Shown here: positions 1 to 8,612 of the stretch, piece after piece | Layout of the letters: each line of letters opens with the position of its first letter | Numbering within the stretch: position 1 is the stretch's first letter | NCBI GenBank assembly: GCA_005223375.1 | Contig: RXOD01004333.1 | Span: forward strand, 1-23,962 | DNA from: Amoebophrya sp. AT5.2 | Lineage: Eukaryota; Sar; Dinophyceae; Syndiniales; Amoebophryaceae | Length of the DNA: 23,962 nucleotides | Direction: 5' to 3' | Program-made: the position numbers and the translations under genes | The notes under the pieces: generated by a model | Seen by the model: the letters and a program-made list of their open reading frames with translations, nothing else | Databases searched by the model: none | What the model was told of the DNA's origin: nothing

Positions 1-1234
1 ACCAGAAGAGCTTCAATACCACGAAAATCAAAGATTCCGTGAAAGCTACGGCTATCGGCTTCATAGGCTTGTTTACCCACACGCGTATTTTTTCTCTGAC
101 TCCGTCCACGACTGCTTTGTCCGGACCTTCCGGCACGTGCACTGGGGACTCCTCCATCGCCGCACGCGCCGCCCCCGCAGCCTTCTCCTTCATTTGAGCC
201 TGCTGTTGGCTTCTCAAGTTCTTTCGCAGCTGCTCGATTTCGTCGATCCGCGTTTGCACCGCGTCCACCTCCTTCTTCTCGCACCCGGGCCGCATCCAGG
301 AGAGCCCCTTCCGCACCCACGTGTCGAAAGAGAAGCCGTTCTCCGAAAGGAACTTGACCGTCGCAGAGCTCATCAGGATGTTCCGCTGGTTCTGCGCCCC
401 GTGAGGAAAGAGGTAGATCGACACGGGAGTGAACTGCCAAACGATCCGCTGCTGCTCCCGCGGCAGCGACGAGCAATCGACTGGTGGTTCCGCTGCTCCT
501 GGTGCAGGTGCACCCCCCGGAGGAGGACCAGCCTCGGCCTCGGCCTCCACCGACACCCGTCGAGCAAAGCACAACCCCATCTGCACAGGCATGAAGTAGC
601 CGGCCCCCTGCGCGTGTGCCTCGTAGCACCGATCGACGCCTACGAATCGCGAGGCGTGCTTGTGCAAGCCTGTCAGCTCCAAGTCGAACGCCACAAACTC
701 CGCCTGGTCGATCGCCTCCAGCAAATCCCCGCGAACTGACTCCCAGTTGTCCGAAGTGACGGCGCGCGGCGCACTAGATGTGGAGGATTTGATGTTGGCG
801 GTGGGCCGCCGGGAACAACTGCTGGCTCCTCCACTCGATGTTGTCGATGTGGTTGTGCTGGCGGTCGTCGATTCTGCTCCGGCTCCCTGGAGGTCTCTAT
901 ACGGCGCTCGTGCTGGTGGACGTCCTTCACAAACCTCGGCTTCCGGTGGACGATTCTCCTCGCGCCCGCCATCGACTATCTTTCCGCTCGAAAATGCTTG
1001 TTGCACCACCCCTGGATCGTCCCTACCTCCCGCACCATGCGCAAGGCCGGATGTGCATAAATGGCGATGATTTTGACCAGAAACATCAAATGTTGGCGCG
1101 CGACCGCGAAAGGCAAACGTCATACAATTGATAGCAGAGATCTGTGGGCGTGAGCGATGCGATCGATTTTGCGCCGTGGCAGCGCCCCCGCGCCACGTGC
1201 CGCGCAGCAAAAGAGCCTTCGAGCCGCGCACCAT
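1..1234 (-). CDS. PARN: PARN-like poly(A)-specific 3' exoribonuclease (CAF1/DEDD family), C-terminal part beyond the window
   Basis: The frame is open from ATG at 1234 to the left edge, about 411 codons, with the C-terminus missing. After a low-complexity leader, residues about 174-190 contain AEFVAFDLELTGL. This matches the first exonuclease motif of PARN; Asp184 and Glu186 would be two of the four DEDD metal ligands. Further PARN hallmarks follow: YFMPVQMGLCF, then SIYLFPHG, then FLSENGFSFDTWVRKGLSWM near residues 293-312, then a charged helix. Human PARN has the same order, with its DxE at residue 28. Family role: removal of mRNA or small-RNA poly(A) tails with Mg2+. The ~155-residue N-terminal extension starts with a basic stretch almost free of acidic residues up to about residue 50, like a mitochondrial presequence; plant AHG2/PARN acts in mitochondria. 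A second ATG lies at 1123. TOE1 or PNLDC1 type relatives are alternatives. The remaining catalytic Asp residues lie outside the window. Confidence 0.82.
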   Translation of the reverse strand, partial: MVRGSKALLLRGTWRGGAATAQNRSHRSRPQISAINCMTFAFRGRAPTFDVSGQNHRHLCTSGLAHGAGGRDDPGVVQQAFSSGKIVDGGREENRPPEAEVCEGRPPARAPYRDLQGAGAESTTASTTTSTTSSGGASSCSRRPTANIKSSTSSAPRAVTSDNWESVRGDLLEAIDQAEFVAFDLELTGLHKHASRFVGVDRCYEAHAQGAGYFMPVQMGLCFARRVSVEAEAEAGPPPGGAPAPGAAEPPVDCSSLPREQQRIVWQFTPVSIYLFPHGAQNQRNILMSSATVKFLSENGFSFDTWVRKGLSWMRPGCEKKEVDAVQTRIDEIEQLRKNLRSQQQAQMKEKAAGAARAAMEESPVHVPEGPDKAVVDGVREKIRVWVNKPMKPIAVAFTESLIFVVLKLFW

Positions 1235-1785
1235 GAAAACGAGGTCCTCCAGGTCGAAGCTACTTTCTGACTGAAGTAAAGCGGAAGCTATGCAGACTTC
1301 AGTGAAGTCACTTGTTCACATTTTCTATGCTAGCTTAGCGTAAAAACTCCGGGTTGATGTGTTCTCATCGGTCGTCTACATTTCATATTTTCAGCGTTTT
1401 GAAAGCGGCTCACTACACATGATTCCAGATCTTGAACTTGATCGAAACGCAAAGTACAAAAAGAACAAGAACGAAAACGATAGTAAACATGTACGATATT
1501 TCGTCTGGGATAGCATCGAGGTCGACAAAGAAACGATCAGGATGAGATGGACAGGACTTGAACAAGGAGAAGCAGAAGCACCAATCTCTGCTATAACTAA
1601 GGCAGTCAGTCACAGTCTCAGTTGCAGACCGAGGACGAGCTTCACGGTGCTGAACGCTTCCGCTTCGTATGTTCTTGCGATGAATGCTCTCTCTTGCATG
1701 GGCATGAGCATGAGGCTGCCTTCCTGCCGCAAAGGGAATCGTGAGCGCCGCCCGGCGCGTCGGGGCGCGCTAAATGTAACATCAC

Positions 1786-1863
1786 GGAGCCACTATTCGG
1801 TTTTTTAGGGCGCCTCGTCTGTGTGTATGTGCGTTTCAGATTGCGTGCGCGTTCGCATCAATC
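1786..1863. repeat. Degenerate direct repeat, copy A
   Basis: The copy begins with GGAGCCACTA (1786-1795). It contains a 20-base word starting CGTCTGTGTG (1816-1835) that recurs exactly at 2042-2061, and it ends with a GTTCGCATCA-type segment similar to the end of copy B. Spacing between the two anchors differs by about 20 bases from copy B, so this is a diverged duplication rather than a simple target-site duplication. Confidence 0.6.
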
Positions 1864-1991
1864 ATTAACAATAACATGCGTGGAAAAATCAAATTTTGCT
1901 GCTGGTGTTGATGCTTCTTATTCTTGAAGCAAGTCCTCGTCCTGTTCCATGTGACGCGGCGCGCCGAATGACGACAAGAACTTGACGGGGG

Positions 1992-2079
1992 GGAGCCACT
2001 AATATCATCTAGTGTAGAAAAGCGTACCTACGTGTAGAAAGCGTCTGTGTGTATGTGCGTTCGCCTTCGCACCAAACAT
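1992..2079. repeat. Degenerate direct repeat, copy B
   Basis: This copy has the same anchors as copy A: GGAGCCACTA at 1992-2001 and the identical 20-base word at 2042-2061, followed by TTCGCACCAAACATT, which resembles the end of copy A. About 20 extra bases between the anchors consist of a small internal duplication: TGTAGAAAAGCGT then TGTAGAAAGCGT, around 2013-2046. The function is unknown. It may be a remnant of a mobile element or a local slippage product. Confidence 0.6.
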
Positions 2080-2182
2080 TTTTTCATTTTTTACTGATTT
2101 AATTTCTTAGACGACCAAGTCGAAGTTCTAGTTTTTTTCGTGGAGGACTCTCCCAGTGCCAGTTTGAGTTTCATGTCCAGGA

Positions 2183-2365
2183 CTACATCTAATCCCAATG
2201 AATACGACTACGCTCGTTCTCCTCGTGCGGTTCCTCCTTCATGCATCTCATTTCCGTTTTGCTTTTCCTTGATGTTCATGTTCATCTCGTGAGGCAGGGT
2301 GCTAGTGCGATACTCGCTTATTTCCCCGCCAAAACAGCAGCAGCAGCAGCCTCCACTAGGAGTAC
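2183..2365 (-). other. Candidate intron at the 3' end of the gene ending at 2318
   Basis: On the minus strand, GTACTCCTAG at 2365 is a possible GT donor in phase 0. The sequence ending TAGATGTAG at 2183 is a possible AG acceptor, giving a 183-base intron. The acceptor region (2180-2217) matches the end of the better-supported intron 7694-7867: 12 of 12 bases at the splice site, then 15 of 16 bases after a spacer of 10 versus 11. If it is spliced, the tail after residue 1135 (numbered from ATG 5773), which contains an Ala run, is replaced by three residues and a TGA at 2171-2173. It could instead be the same repeat element sitting in a 3' UTR. Confidence 0.45.
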
Positions 2366-5300
2366 TGCATTCGTCTGGTATTCTTCTACGTTGTTTTCCA
2401 TTTTGGCTTGCAGAAGTTCATCTACTCCTTCCTCATTTCGGCCGAGCGGCTTTCGCCCCCGAATACGGTGCTTCAACAGCTCCGTTACGGCTATCCGCAT
2501 ATGCTGTTTTTCCACGGAGAAGTCCACCAACTTGTCCGCTTGTTGTTTCCCGTGGTCTTGCCCCACTCCACGTCCACCAAGTAGAGCATGTTCCTCTTCT
2601 GATGAGCTTGCTTCTCCAACCGCGGCTCCTCCGGCATCATCTCCCTCGCAACTGCTTCTAGTTCTTGTGCGCATCGGTCCGACGCTCTTCAGTTTTAATG
2701 TCAGCTCCAGAATCCTGTCGAGCGCCCCCACGCGCGTCTGCTTGCCGCTTTCCGCGATCTCGACGTCGAGCATGAGCTTCTCTATCTCGCGCTCGACACT
2801 GCGCCGCTGCTTGAGCAGCAAGTCGCTTAATTTCTGCGCAGCAAAGAACTCGCGTTCCACGGCCCACCACTCGCGCGCAACATAGTCTTTACCTTGTGGT
2901 CCTTGTCCTAGTTGTCCTTCATCCGGGCCTGCAGCTTCATCTTGTTCTTGTTCGTCCGATTCAAATTCTAGTCCTTCTTCAGCGGCTGCAGCTGCACCCT
3001 CGACAGCCTGGGCCAAAGCAAAGAAGTCGACCTCTTCCGTCGCCTCAAACTGCATGCTCTGGGAGAGGAGGTCCTTGCTCTGCATGAAGGACTTGGCAGC
3101 ATCGCGTGCATCGCGAGTAGCTGCCTCGAGGTTTTCGTTTTCTGGCCGCAAGCTTCGCTCCCGCCCACTCATGCGGTTTGAATCAAAGATGGACTTTCCT
3201 CGCCGCAGCACCCTTGCACGGACAGTCCGCGCGCGTCCGAGGAGACGATGGGCGCGAGCAAGATCGCGGAACTGGCGCCGCAGGCGCACTCTCGATCCCT
3301 CTGCCTCTTCAGCCGCGGCATTTTCTCCAAATTCCTCCAGCCAAGTAGAGGTAGGCGCCTCTGCGGGAAGCTGTTGCTCCAATCCTCTGATCAGAACCCT
3401 GGCATAATCGATCGTGCGCGAGGCCATCACATGAATCGCATTCCGCAGCGTGCCGCCTACACGGGCCTGCAGCAGCGAAGACCCCATCATATTTTGAGTT
3501 ATTTTCCGCAGGCGGGCGCGCACGTGCTGTTCTTGATCTGCCAGCAGGCGGGTGCGAACGCGCTCTTTTTGATTTTTCAGCAGGGCGCGCACGCGATCAG
3601 GTGCGACTTTGGGCCACGCGGAAGCCCGCATGTCGACACCAAGGACGGTACTTATTTCCTCTTCGCCCCACTTCCATTCTTGGCCGGGTGAAACATGCGC
3701 TGCGAGCAGTCGGCGCCACACTTCGCTGCCACTGTCCGCCACTTTCACAAACGCCTCCAACAGCTCCACGTGGACCTCAGCTCGCTCAAGCAGGGCCCGT
3801 AACTTGAGCCCAGTCAGTACTCCGGTTTCATCCGGAACAGACGGGCGGAGGTCAATGTGATGGCGGGGCCATAATTCTTCTGCGTCTTCTAGTCTCTGTC
3901 GTATGACTTCGTCCAGTGAGTGCAGGAGGTCGCGGCTGCGCGTCGCCTCCGAAAGTCCAAGTCGCAGCATCTCGACTTCTGCGTCGACGTCGCGGCATAC
4001 GCATGAAGAGGCAAGATCTACTTCATCAGGTACTTCTACAGTGGTACGAGGACGGGCACTGACGCTATCAGCCGCAAGAGGGGCCGGGGCGCCCTCCACT
4101 TGCGCTTCATCTTCTTGTGATGCTGGACCTGATCCACCCGCTTCGTCTTCGTGGTCCTCATCTGTACCTGTAGGCGAACAGTGACACAAATGTAGCTCGT
4201 CCTCGACAGAGGAATAGTCGTGCTCGTCCTCAAGGCTGTTACCAATCTCGTCCAGGAATTTTGCGCTGCGGAGCGCCTTCCTCGCGCGATCCGTGTGTCT
4301 CGCTGCGCGCGCCAGCTTCTTTTCGAACGCTTCGCGGAAAGCAGAGATCGGTGTACGTCGTGTATCGGCATCAAGGTCTGTGGAAAGATCCTCGAACAGG
4401 TCGTCCTCCGCCTCCCGGCCCTGGACCCCACGACCTCGATCTTTTGCTTCGCTCATTTTCCACCTTCCCGTGTTCCGCCGCAGCACGAGGACCTCGTCCC
4501 GGCAGGAAAACAGCGAGCGGACGAGAGCCTGCAGAATCTCCCCGTCCGACACGGTCGCCCTCTCGCTGTCGGAGTACTGGAGGAGGAGGTAGTTCTGTAA
4601 CCTGTCCTCGTCGTGGCCATCCTCCTCCTGATCCGCCTCTTGTTCTGCGTCGATCAACAACAAGGGGTTCCTGTACACCACCCGTTCCCCAGTGAGCATG
4701 TTGTAGAAATAGATCAGATGAAAAGTTGTAGTAGTGGTCGTGGGCGCAGCTTGAACGTGTTGGATTTCCGTCGAGACCTCGCCAGCGGCCGAAGCTGTTG
4801 ATCCAGGATTCGCAGTCGTACCGCTACCACCGAGCAAAAGGGAATTGCTACCCACGCGCCGCATTCGCGACTTGGCAGGCGTCGAAACGTAGGTCGCGGA
4901 GGCTGGAGTAGATCTTGAAGAAGAACTTGAAGCTGGAGTCCGACTGAGTCGGTCGTTGTTCCACCAACTCCGCCTGCTTACTCCAGGAGTCGGTAGTTGT
5001 TCTAGTACTTGCCGCTCTTGGTCTTGTTCATGCTCCTGAAGATATTCTCCTTCTGCGTGGTGCTGAGATTGATGCTGGAACTGGAGCAGTGTGAACCCTG
5101 CCGGCATCGGCGTCACCGTGTCACTATCGGACGTTGGACTCGTCCCCAGAGCACCGTCAACACCTCCATCCTCGTTGTGGCTCTGGTTGTACCTCCTGCT
5201 CGGCGGGGAAGGCGATGAAGATGATGTTCGTTTTCGTGCTTCGACGCCAGGAAGATCGTGCGTTTGGTCTCGCCCGACAGTTGTTGTGGCACCGAGATCG

Positions 5301-5773
5301 ATTTTAACGTCGATCAGCCGCCACTGGTCGGGTAACGAGCGCTCGACTTCTGCGAGCAAGCGCTGCTCCTCCGACAAGGGAGCATCTCCAGCAGAATACT
5401 GCCAAGAGAAACTCGTTGCGGCATCACTCGAGTTGTTCCAGGGATCGAGATCCGCCGAGAGAGAACAGAGCCGGCGCAAAAGGCGGTCGTCCTCGTCATT
5501 GCGAACGTCACCGAGGTTTGGCGAAGGCGAACGTGGAGGTCGCTCTGGAAGACGTACTATTACAGAAGTGCCAGCATCAGCATCTTCTTCTTCAGGAGCT
5601 CGGGTTTGCCTGTCCAACGCCCCGGGTCCGGCTCCGAGTGCCACGTCTACGAGGACCCAGGAGATCAGGCTCAGAAGCAGGCTTCGCTTCAATCCGGTGC
5701 TGACGCTCAACCTCCGCCGCAGAAAAGACGTCGTCGGCCCGCGGGCGCTTAGAAGCGTTCGTTTCTGATGCAT
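2318..5773 (-). CDS. Unrecognised 1151-residue protein with signal peptide or N-terminal anchor and charged helical regions
   Basis: I chose ATG at 5773. The frame is open to 5869 but has only a GTG there, and ATG 5773 has A at -3. The N-terminus is a basic stretch of about 30 residues ending TGLKR, then a hydrophobic segment SLLLSLISWVLVDVALG (residues about 31-47), then AGPGA. This fits a signal peptide or type II anchor. The rest is acidic and Ser-rich linkers alternating with charged helices. A more ordered patch near residues 355-450 includes HLIYFYNMLTGERVVYRNP and LVRSLFSCRDEVLVL. Residues about 640-900 and 1000-1100 are Arg/Glu/Leu-rich and probably coiled coil. I recognise no family, so no function is assigned. 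A secreted or endomembrane protein is inferred only from the leader. The C-terminus is uncertain because the final codons may lie in an intron (2183-2365). Confidence 0.72.
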   Translation of the reverse strand: MHQKRTLLSARGPTTSFLRRRLSVSTGLKRSLLLSLISWVLVDVALGAGPGALDRQTRAPEEEDADAGTSVIVRLPERPPRSPSPNLGDVRNDEDDRLLRRLCSLSADLDPWNNSSDAATSFSWQYSAGDAPLSEEQRLLAEVERSLPDQWRLIDVKIDLGATTTVGRDQTHDLPGVEARKRTSSSSPSPPSRRYNQSHNEDGGVDGALGTSPTSDSDTVTPMPAGFTLLQFQHQSQHHAEGEYLQEHEQDQERQVLEQLPTPGVSRRSWWNNDRLSRTPASSSSSRSTPASATYVSTPAKSRMRRVGSNSLLLGGSGTTANPGSTASAAGEVSTEIQHVQAAPTTTTTTFHLIYFYNMLTGERVVYRNPLLLIDAEQEADQEEDGHDEDRLQNYLLLQYSDSERATVSDGEILQALVRSLFSCRDEVLVLRRNTGRWKMSEAKDRGRGVQGREAEDDLFEDLSTDLDADTRRTPISAFREAFEKKLARAARHTDRARKALRSAKFLDEIGNSLEDEHDYSSVEDELHLCHCSPTGTDEDHEDEAGGSGPASQEDEAQVEGAPAPLAADSVSARPRTTVEVPDEVDLASSCVCRDVDAEVEMLRLGLSEATRSRDLLHSLDEVIRQRLEDAEELWPRHHIDLRPSVPDETGVLTGLKLRALLERAEVHVELLEAFVKVADSGSEVWRRLLAAHVSPGQEWKWGEEEISTVLGVDMRASAWPKVAPDRVRALLKNQKERVRTRLLADQEQHVRARLRKITQNMMGSSLLQARVGGTLRNAIHVMASRTIDYARVLIRGLEQQLPAEAPTSTWLEEFGENAAAEEAEGSRVRLRRQFRDLARAHRLLGRARTVRARVLRRGKSIFDSNRMSGRERSLRPENENLEAATRDARDAAKSFMQSKDLLSQSMQFEATEEVDFFALAQAVEGAAAAAEEGLEFESDEQEQDEAAGPDEGQLGQGPQGKDYVAREWWAVEREFFAAQKLSDLLLKQRRSVEREIEKLMLDVEIAESGKQTRVGALDRILELTLKLKSVGPMRTRTRSSCEGDDAGGAAVGEASSSEEEHALLGGRGVGQDHGKQQADKLVDFSVEKQHMRIAVTELLKHRIRGRKPLGRNEEGVDELLQAKMENNVEEYQTNAVLLVEAAAAAVLAGK

Positions 5774-6775
5774 TTTCTTCTGTTCTTCTGTTGATCTTGA
5801 AGAAGATGATAGGTGGTGGCGGTGAAGGCGGAAGTGTCTATATGTAGAAGCAGATGATTGATGGTACACAGGGTCAAATTCTAGGATGCGTATGCTGCAG
5901 CAACTAGATGGGTAAGACCAAGACTAAGATGAAAGACGAACAACTAATATTAAGTTCAAGAATCAAGTTCAAGAGTATGTAGAGGAGAGAAAAAATAGTC
6001 GTGCTAAAAAAGTTCTAAACGTCAAAACAAAAAGAACTCAACACTGGTGTTGACGTGCGTTGGAAATTTTTCGTCGAGAAGTACTCAGAATGTTCATCGC
6101 CAGCACCGTGTTCCTGTTTCGTCTTCGTGCTCACAACGTAAGTGACTTTCTCGCGAAGGAACGGATTGTCGATCTTCACGTGGACTAGTTCTTGAAAAAC
6201 GAGTGAGTCCGATCGAACCGGAAGGACGTGAAGAGATCCCGAAACATGATTCGTGATTCTAACCTTGACCATCGAACGAACTCGAGCTCCTGGGACAGGG
6301 AGAGGGAACGTAGCGACTCCATTGTAGATTCGCTTGTTCCTCATGCGTCGCGTTTCATCATGTCACTTCGTCACTCAGGCGTCGGCGTGCTTATTTACAG
6401 CTTTACCGATAGTTCTTTCGACAGCTGCCATCTTCGCACACGCACTCACTGCAGCATCAACTGTATCCCGTCCTGCACCTCCACCCGTGAATTTACGTCT
6501 TCACTCGAGTAACTGAAAGGAGGTGGAGCCATGCTTGTTGCACAACACTGAGGACACTGCATGACGTGCATTGCTCTGACGAGTCTATCTCCGGCGCTGT
6601 CGCTGTGGTCGTTCTTCTACATCTTCATCTTCTTCTATTTCTAAACAAAAGACTGAACTAACTAAGGGCACTTAGATATGGAGGTGGTCCGCTTCCTTCT
6701 CCTTGACCTTGCTTGTTGTTCTTCCACTTTTGCGTGAACGACATCGACATGGAGGTTGGTCTACGCCTACCTCCC
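5774..6775. other. Intergenic spacer upstream of the signal-peptide gene
   Basis: The stretch has no supported gene. A minus-strand ATG frame at 6015-6344 (109 codons) has no recognisable features and was not called. A short tandem copy of AAGTTCAAGA lies at 5952-5961 and 5965-5974. CT-rich stretches occur around 6610-6645. The region must contain the promoter and 5' UTR of the gene starting at 5773 and the 3' UTR of the coiled-coil gene ending at 6776, but no defined signal can be placed. Confidence 0.5.
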
Positions 6776-8612
6776 CTACCACGGATTTACTAGTCCACCG
6801 CCACCGCCTTCCGCAGCCGCTGGCCCTATCTTTGCCTTGCTGGACGGGCTGGCGTTGCCGTTCATGTTCGCTTTCACCACTGCGGCTGCTGCACTTCCAC
6901 CATCTAGATTTGCCGCCTGTTCGCCTTGCGTATGCGTTCCACCTCTTCCTCTCGGCGTCCCACGACCAGGAGCTACTTTCATCTCCCCTCTCGGCGAGGC
7001 TGCCTTGTTTCGCGGCGATGTCGGGGACGATGCTGCGGAGCTCTTGCTTCTGCCCTTCCCGGACGTTGCGCCGCCGCTTCCACTCGCACTTCCTCCCACC
7101 GCAGCGCCAGCTCCTCCAGCAGCTGCTGAAAGAGATTTTCTCTTCACTAGCTCCATCCTTAAAGCCTTCAGTTCCGTCTCCAGCGCTTTGATCTTCTCCG
7201 CTTGCGTCGCCAGTCGGTCCGTATCCGTCGACTTCTGCAGGCAAACTTTCTGTAGCTTCGACTTCACCTCGAAAGTCACCGTCTCGGACTTCTTTCGCTG
7301 CTCTTCCAGCGCGTTGTTCGCGGCGGTCAACTTTCCCCACAGTTCTTCGTTCTCGCGCCTGCTCCCGACCAGCTCCTCCTTCAGGGACCGCAAGCTCGCG
7401 ACTAGGTCCGTTTCGCGCTCCGTGAACCGCTTCAGGCGGTCCTGCAGGATCTTCTCCAGCTCGGCCTCGCCGAACTGGTCCAACTGGGTCTGGAGTCGCT
7501 CGATTTTTCGCTCCAGCACGACCCGCTCCTTCTTCAGCTCGTCCGTCTCGAGCTTGGCGGTGGCGTGCTCCTCCTTCAACCGCTCGTTGTCCAACACGTA
7601 CTTCTTCCGCACGTTGGAAAACACGGAAATCTGAGACAGCAGCGGTTCGACTTCGATTTCGACAAAGTCAAAGCCATCAAGGAACAAAAGGGACTACATC
7701 TACACGTGACGCGATACAACTACGCTCGTAGGTAGCTAGTTGTAGCTCCACCAGCAGCTGTTTCTAATCTTCATTATTTTTTGTTTTTTGCCCACAGCGC
7801 TGTCTTGGAGTTGGATCCCGTGCTCCTAGTAGTAACCTAGGTCATCTAGGCTAGTGAGTACGAGTACGTAGGAAGAAAGCGGCGGCACCTTTTCTCGCAT
7901 GTCTTTCTGCAGTGTGTCCCTGGCTTTTTCTGCTTTGTGTTCCAGCTCCACCAGCCGCTTGATTTCAAGTTCTTGCTTCTTGCAGAGTCTCTCCTTCTCC
8001 TGCAGAGCTTTGCGAAGCAGCACCGGGTCGCTGGCGGCGGAAGTGTTTGGCTGGATCGCGTACAGGTTGTCACCGTCGACATCGGCGAGGCCCAGCTTGC
8101 GACTTACGTCCGCCTGCATGGTCTGGATGCCGGCGATCTCATGCAAAACCTTGGACTGCAGCTGGCCCTTCTGTGCGTGAAACACCTCCGTGTCGGCAAG
8201 CTTGGCGGCCTCGATGCGATACGCCTGTAGTTGAGAGGGGGAGCGAGTACGAGGGTGAACAGGTACAGGGACAGCAAGACTTCGCTACCGCTAGTACTTG
8301 TTCCAAAGAAATAAGAGAACGATGACTGATGGGTGCGCCACGAGCACGAATCAGAATCACACTGCACTTACTTTCATTCTTGTTCTCCCGCCTGGTGAAG
8401 ATGATGCAAAAGCAACGTACAACTACAACGAGGAGAAAACTGAGCGTGAGCACCAACTCTTCGTTCTGTTGCCCGAGCTCCTGCAGTTGCGAAAGCAGCA
8501 AGATCCGTTTTTTCTCCCGAATCGCGGCGTCATCCTGCGAAGCGCCTGCGGCTGCCGGCGACTTTGTGCCGGCTCCAGGAGCAACGGCCACGGCGGTAGA
8601 CGACGTAGGCAT
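6776..8612 (-). CDS. Three-exon coiled-coil protein of about 477 residues, family not identified
   Basis: Proposed join: 8612-8454, 8224-7868, 7693-6776 (stop TAG at 6776-6778). Both junctions use GT donors and AG acceptors in phase 0 and restore one continuous helical frame: QNEEL joins AYRIEAAKLADTEVF, and PPLSSY joins SLLFLDGFDF. The first ~25 residues are Ala/Thr-rich. Residues about 32-165 and about 185-380 show dense heptad-like Leu/Glu/Lys/Arg patterns (for example RLKEEHATAKLETDELKKER), so an extended coiled coil is expected. The tail is Gly/Ser/Ala-rich with basic residues, ending in a Gly run and LVNPW. Coiled coils of this sort occur in cytoskeletal and basal-body proteins, but nothing here identifies one. 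A GTAAAT at 6790-6785 near the stop could be a further donor, so the C-terminus may differ. Confidence 0.75.
7694..7867 (-). other. Intron 2 of the coiled-coil gene (174 bases) with inverted-repeat arms
   Basis: The intron begins GTACTCGTACTC and ends GATGTAG. In the downstream exon frame, the last three intron bases read TAG, a stop, which sharply limits where exon 3 can begin. Near the ends are inverted arms: plus-strand CTACGCTCGTA (7720-7730) against TACGAGTACGTAG (7859-7871), differing by a two-base insertion. A perfect 8-base hairpin, TACAACTA/TAGTTGTA, lies at 7715-7722 and 7737-7744. CCTAG/CTAGG words cluster near the donor end (about 7825-7852). Confidence 0.75.
8225..8453 (-). other. 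Intron 1 of the coiled-coil gene (229 bases)
   Basis: The intron begins GTGCTCACG and ends CAACTACAG, in phase 0. Reading through it from exon 1 gives a hydrophobic frame (LTLSFLLVVVV) that breaks the charged helix, while splicing restores the heptad pattern. An 8-base inverted repeat, TGTAGTTG at 8226-8233 and CAACTACA at 8420-8427, lies near the two ends. Its arm shares the 9-mer TACAACTAC with intron 2. Confidence 0.75.

Larger units (their letters stand above)
1235..2317. other. Intergenic spacer between the PARN-like gene and the next upstream gene
   Basis: This stretch holds the 5' flank of the PARN-like gene and the 3' flank of the gene at 2318-5773. I see no convincing coding frame. 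The longest plus-strand frame here (about 1359-1808) has no recognisable protein character. Two structures stand out: a degenerate direct repeat (1786-1863 and 1992-2079) and an intron-3'-end-like sequence at 2180-2217, described separately. There are T-rich runs around 2080-2092. No TATA box or polyadenylation signal can be assigned with confidence. Confidence 0.6.

Noticed and set aside
137..739. Plus-strand open frame of 200 codons
   Set aside because: It is the antisense shadow of the PARN-like frame, and its translation is Arg/Leu/Pro-rich with no motifs.
1359..1808. Plus-strand frame of 149 codons in the spacer
   Set aside because: It starts without ATG, its composition is not protein-like, and it overlaps the direct repeat.
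5774..5869. 32-codon extension of the signal-peptide protein
   Set aside because: It begins with GTG. ATG at 5773 has a better context and places the hydrophobic leader close to the N-terminus.
6015..6344. Minus-strand ATG frame of 109 codons
   Set aside because: It has a proper ATG but no domain, no homology I recognise and no neighbouring exon that joins to it. It could be real but cannot be supported.
6756..7634. Plus-strand frame of 292 codons
   Set aside because: It is antisense to exon 3 of the coiled-coil gene. Its Ser/Phe/Leu-rich translation mirrors Glu/Lys codons.
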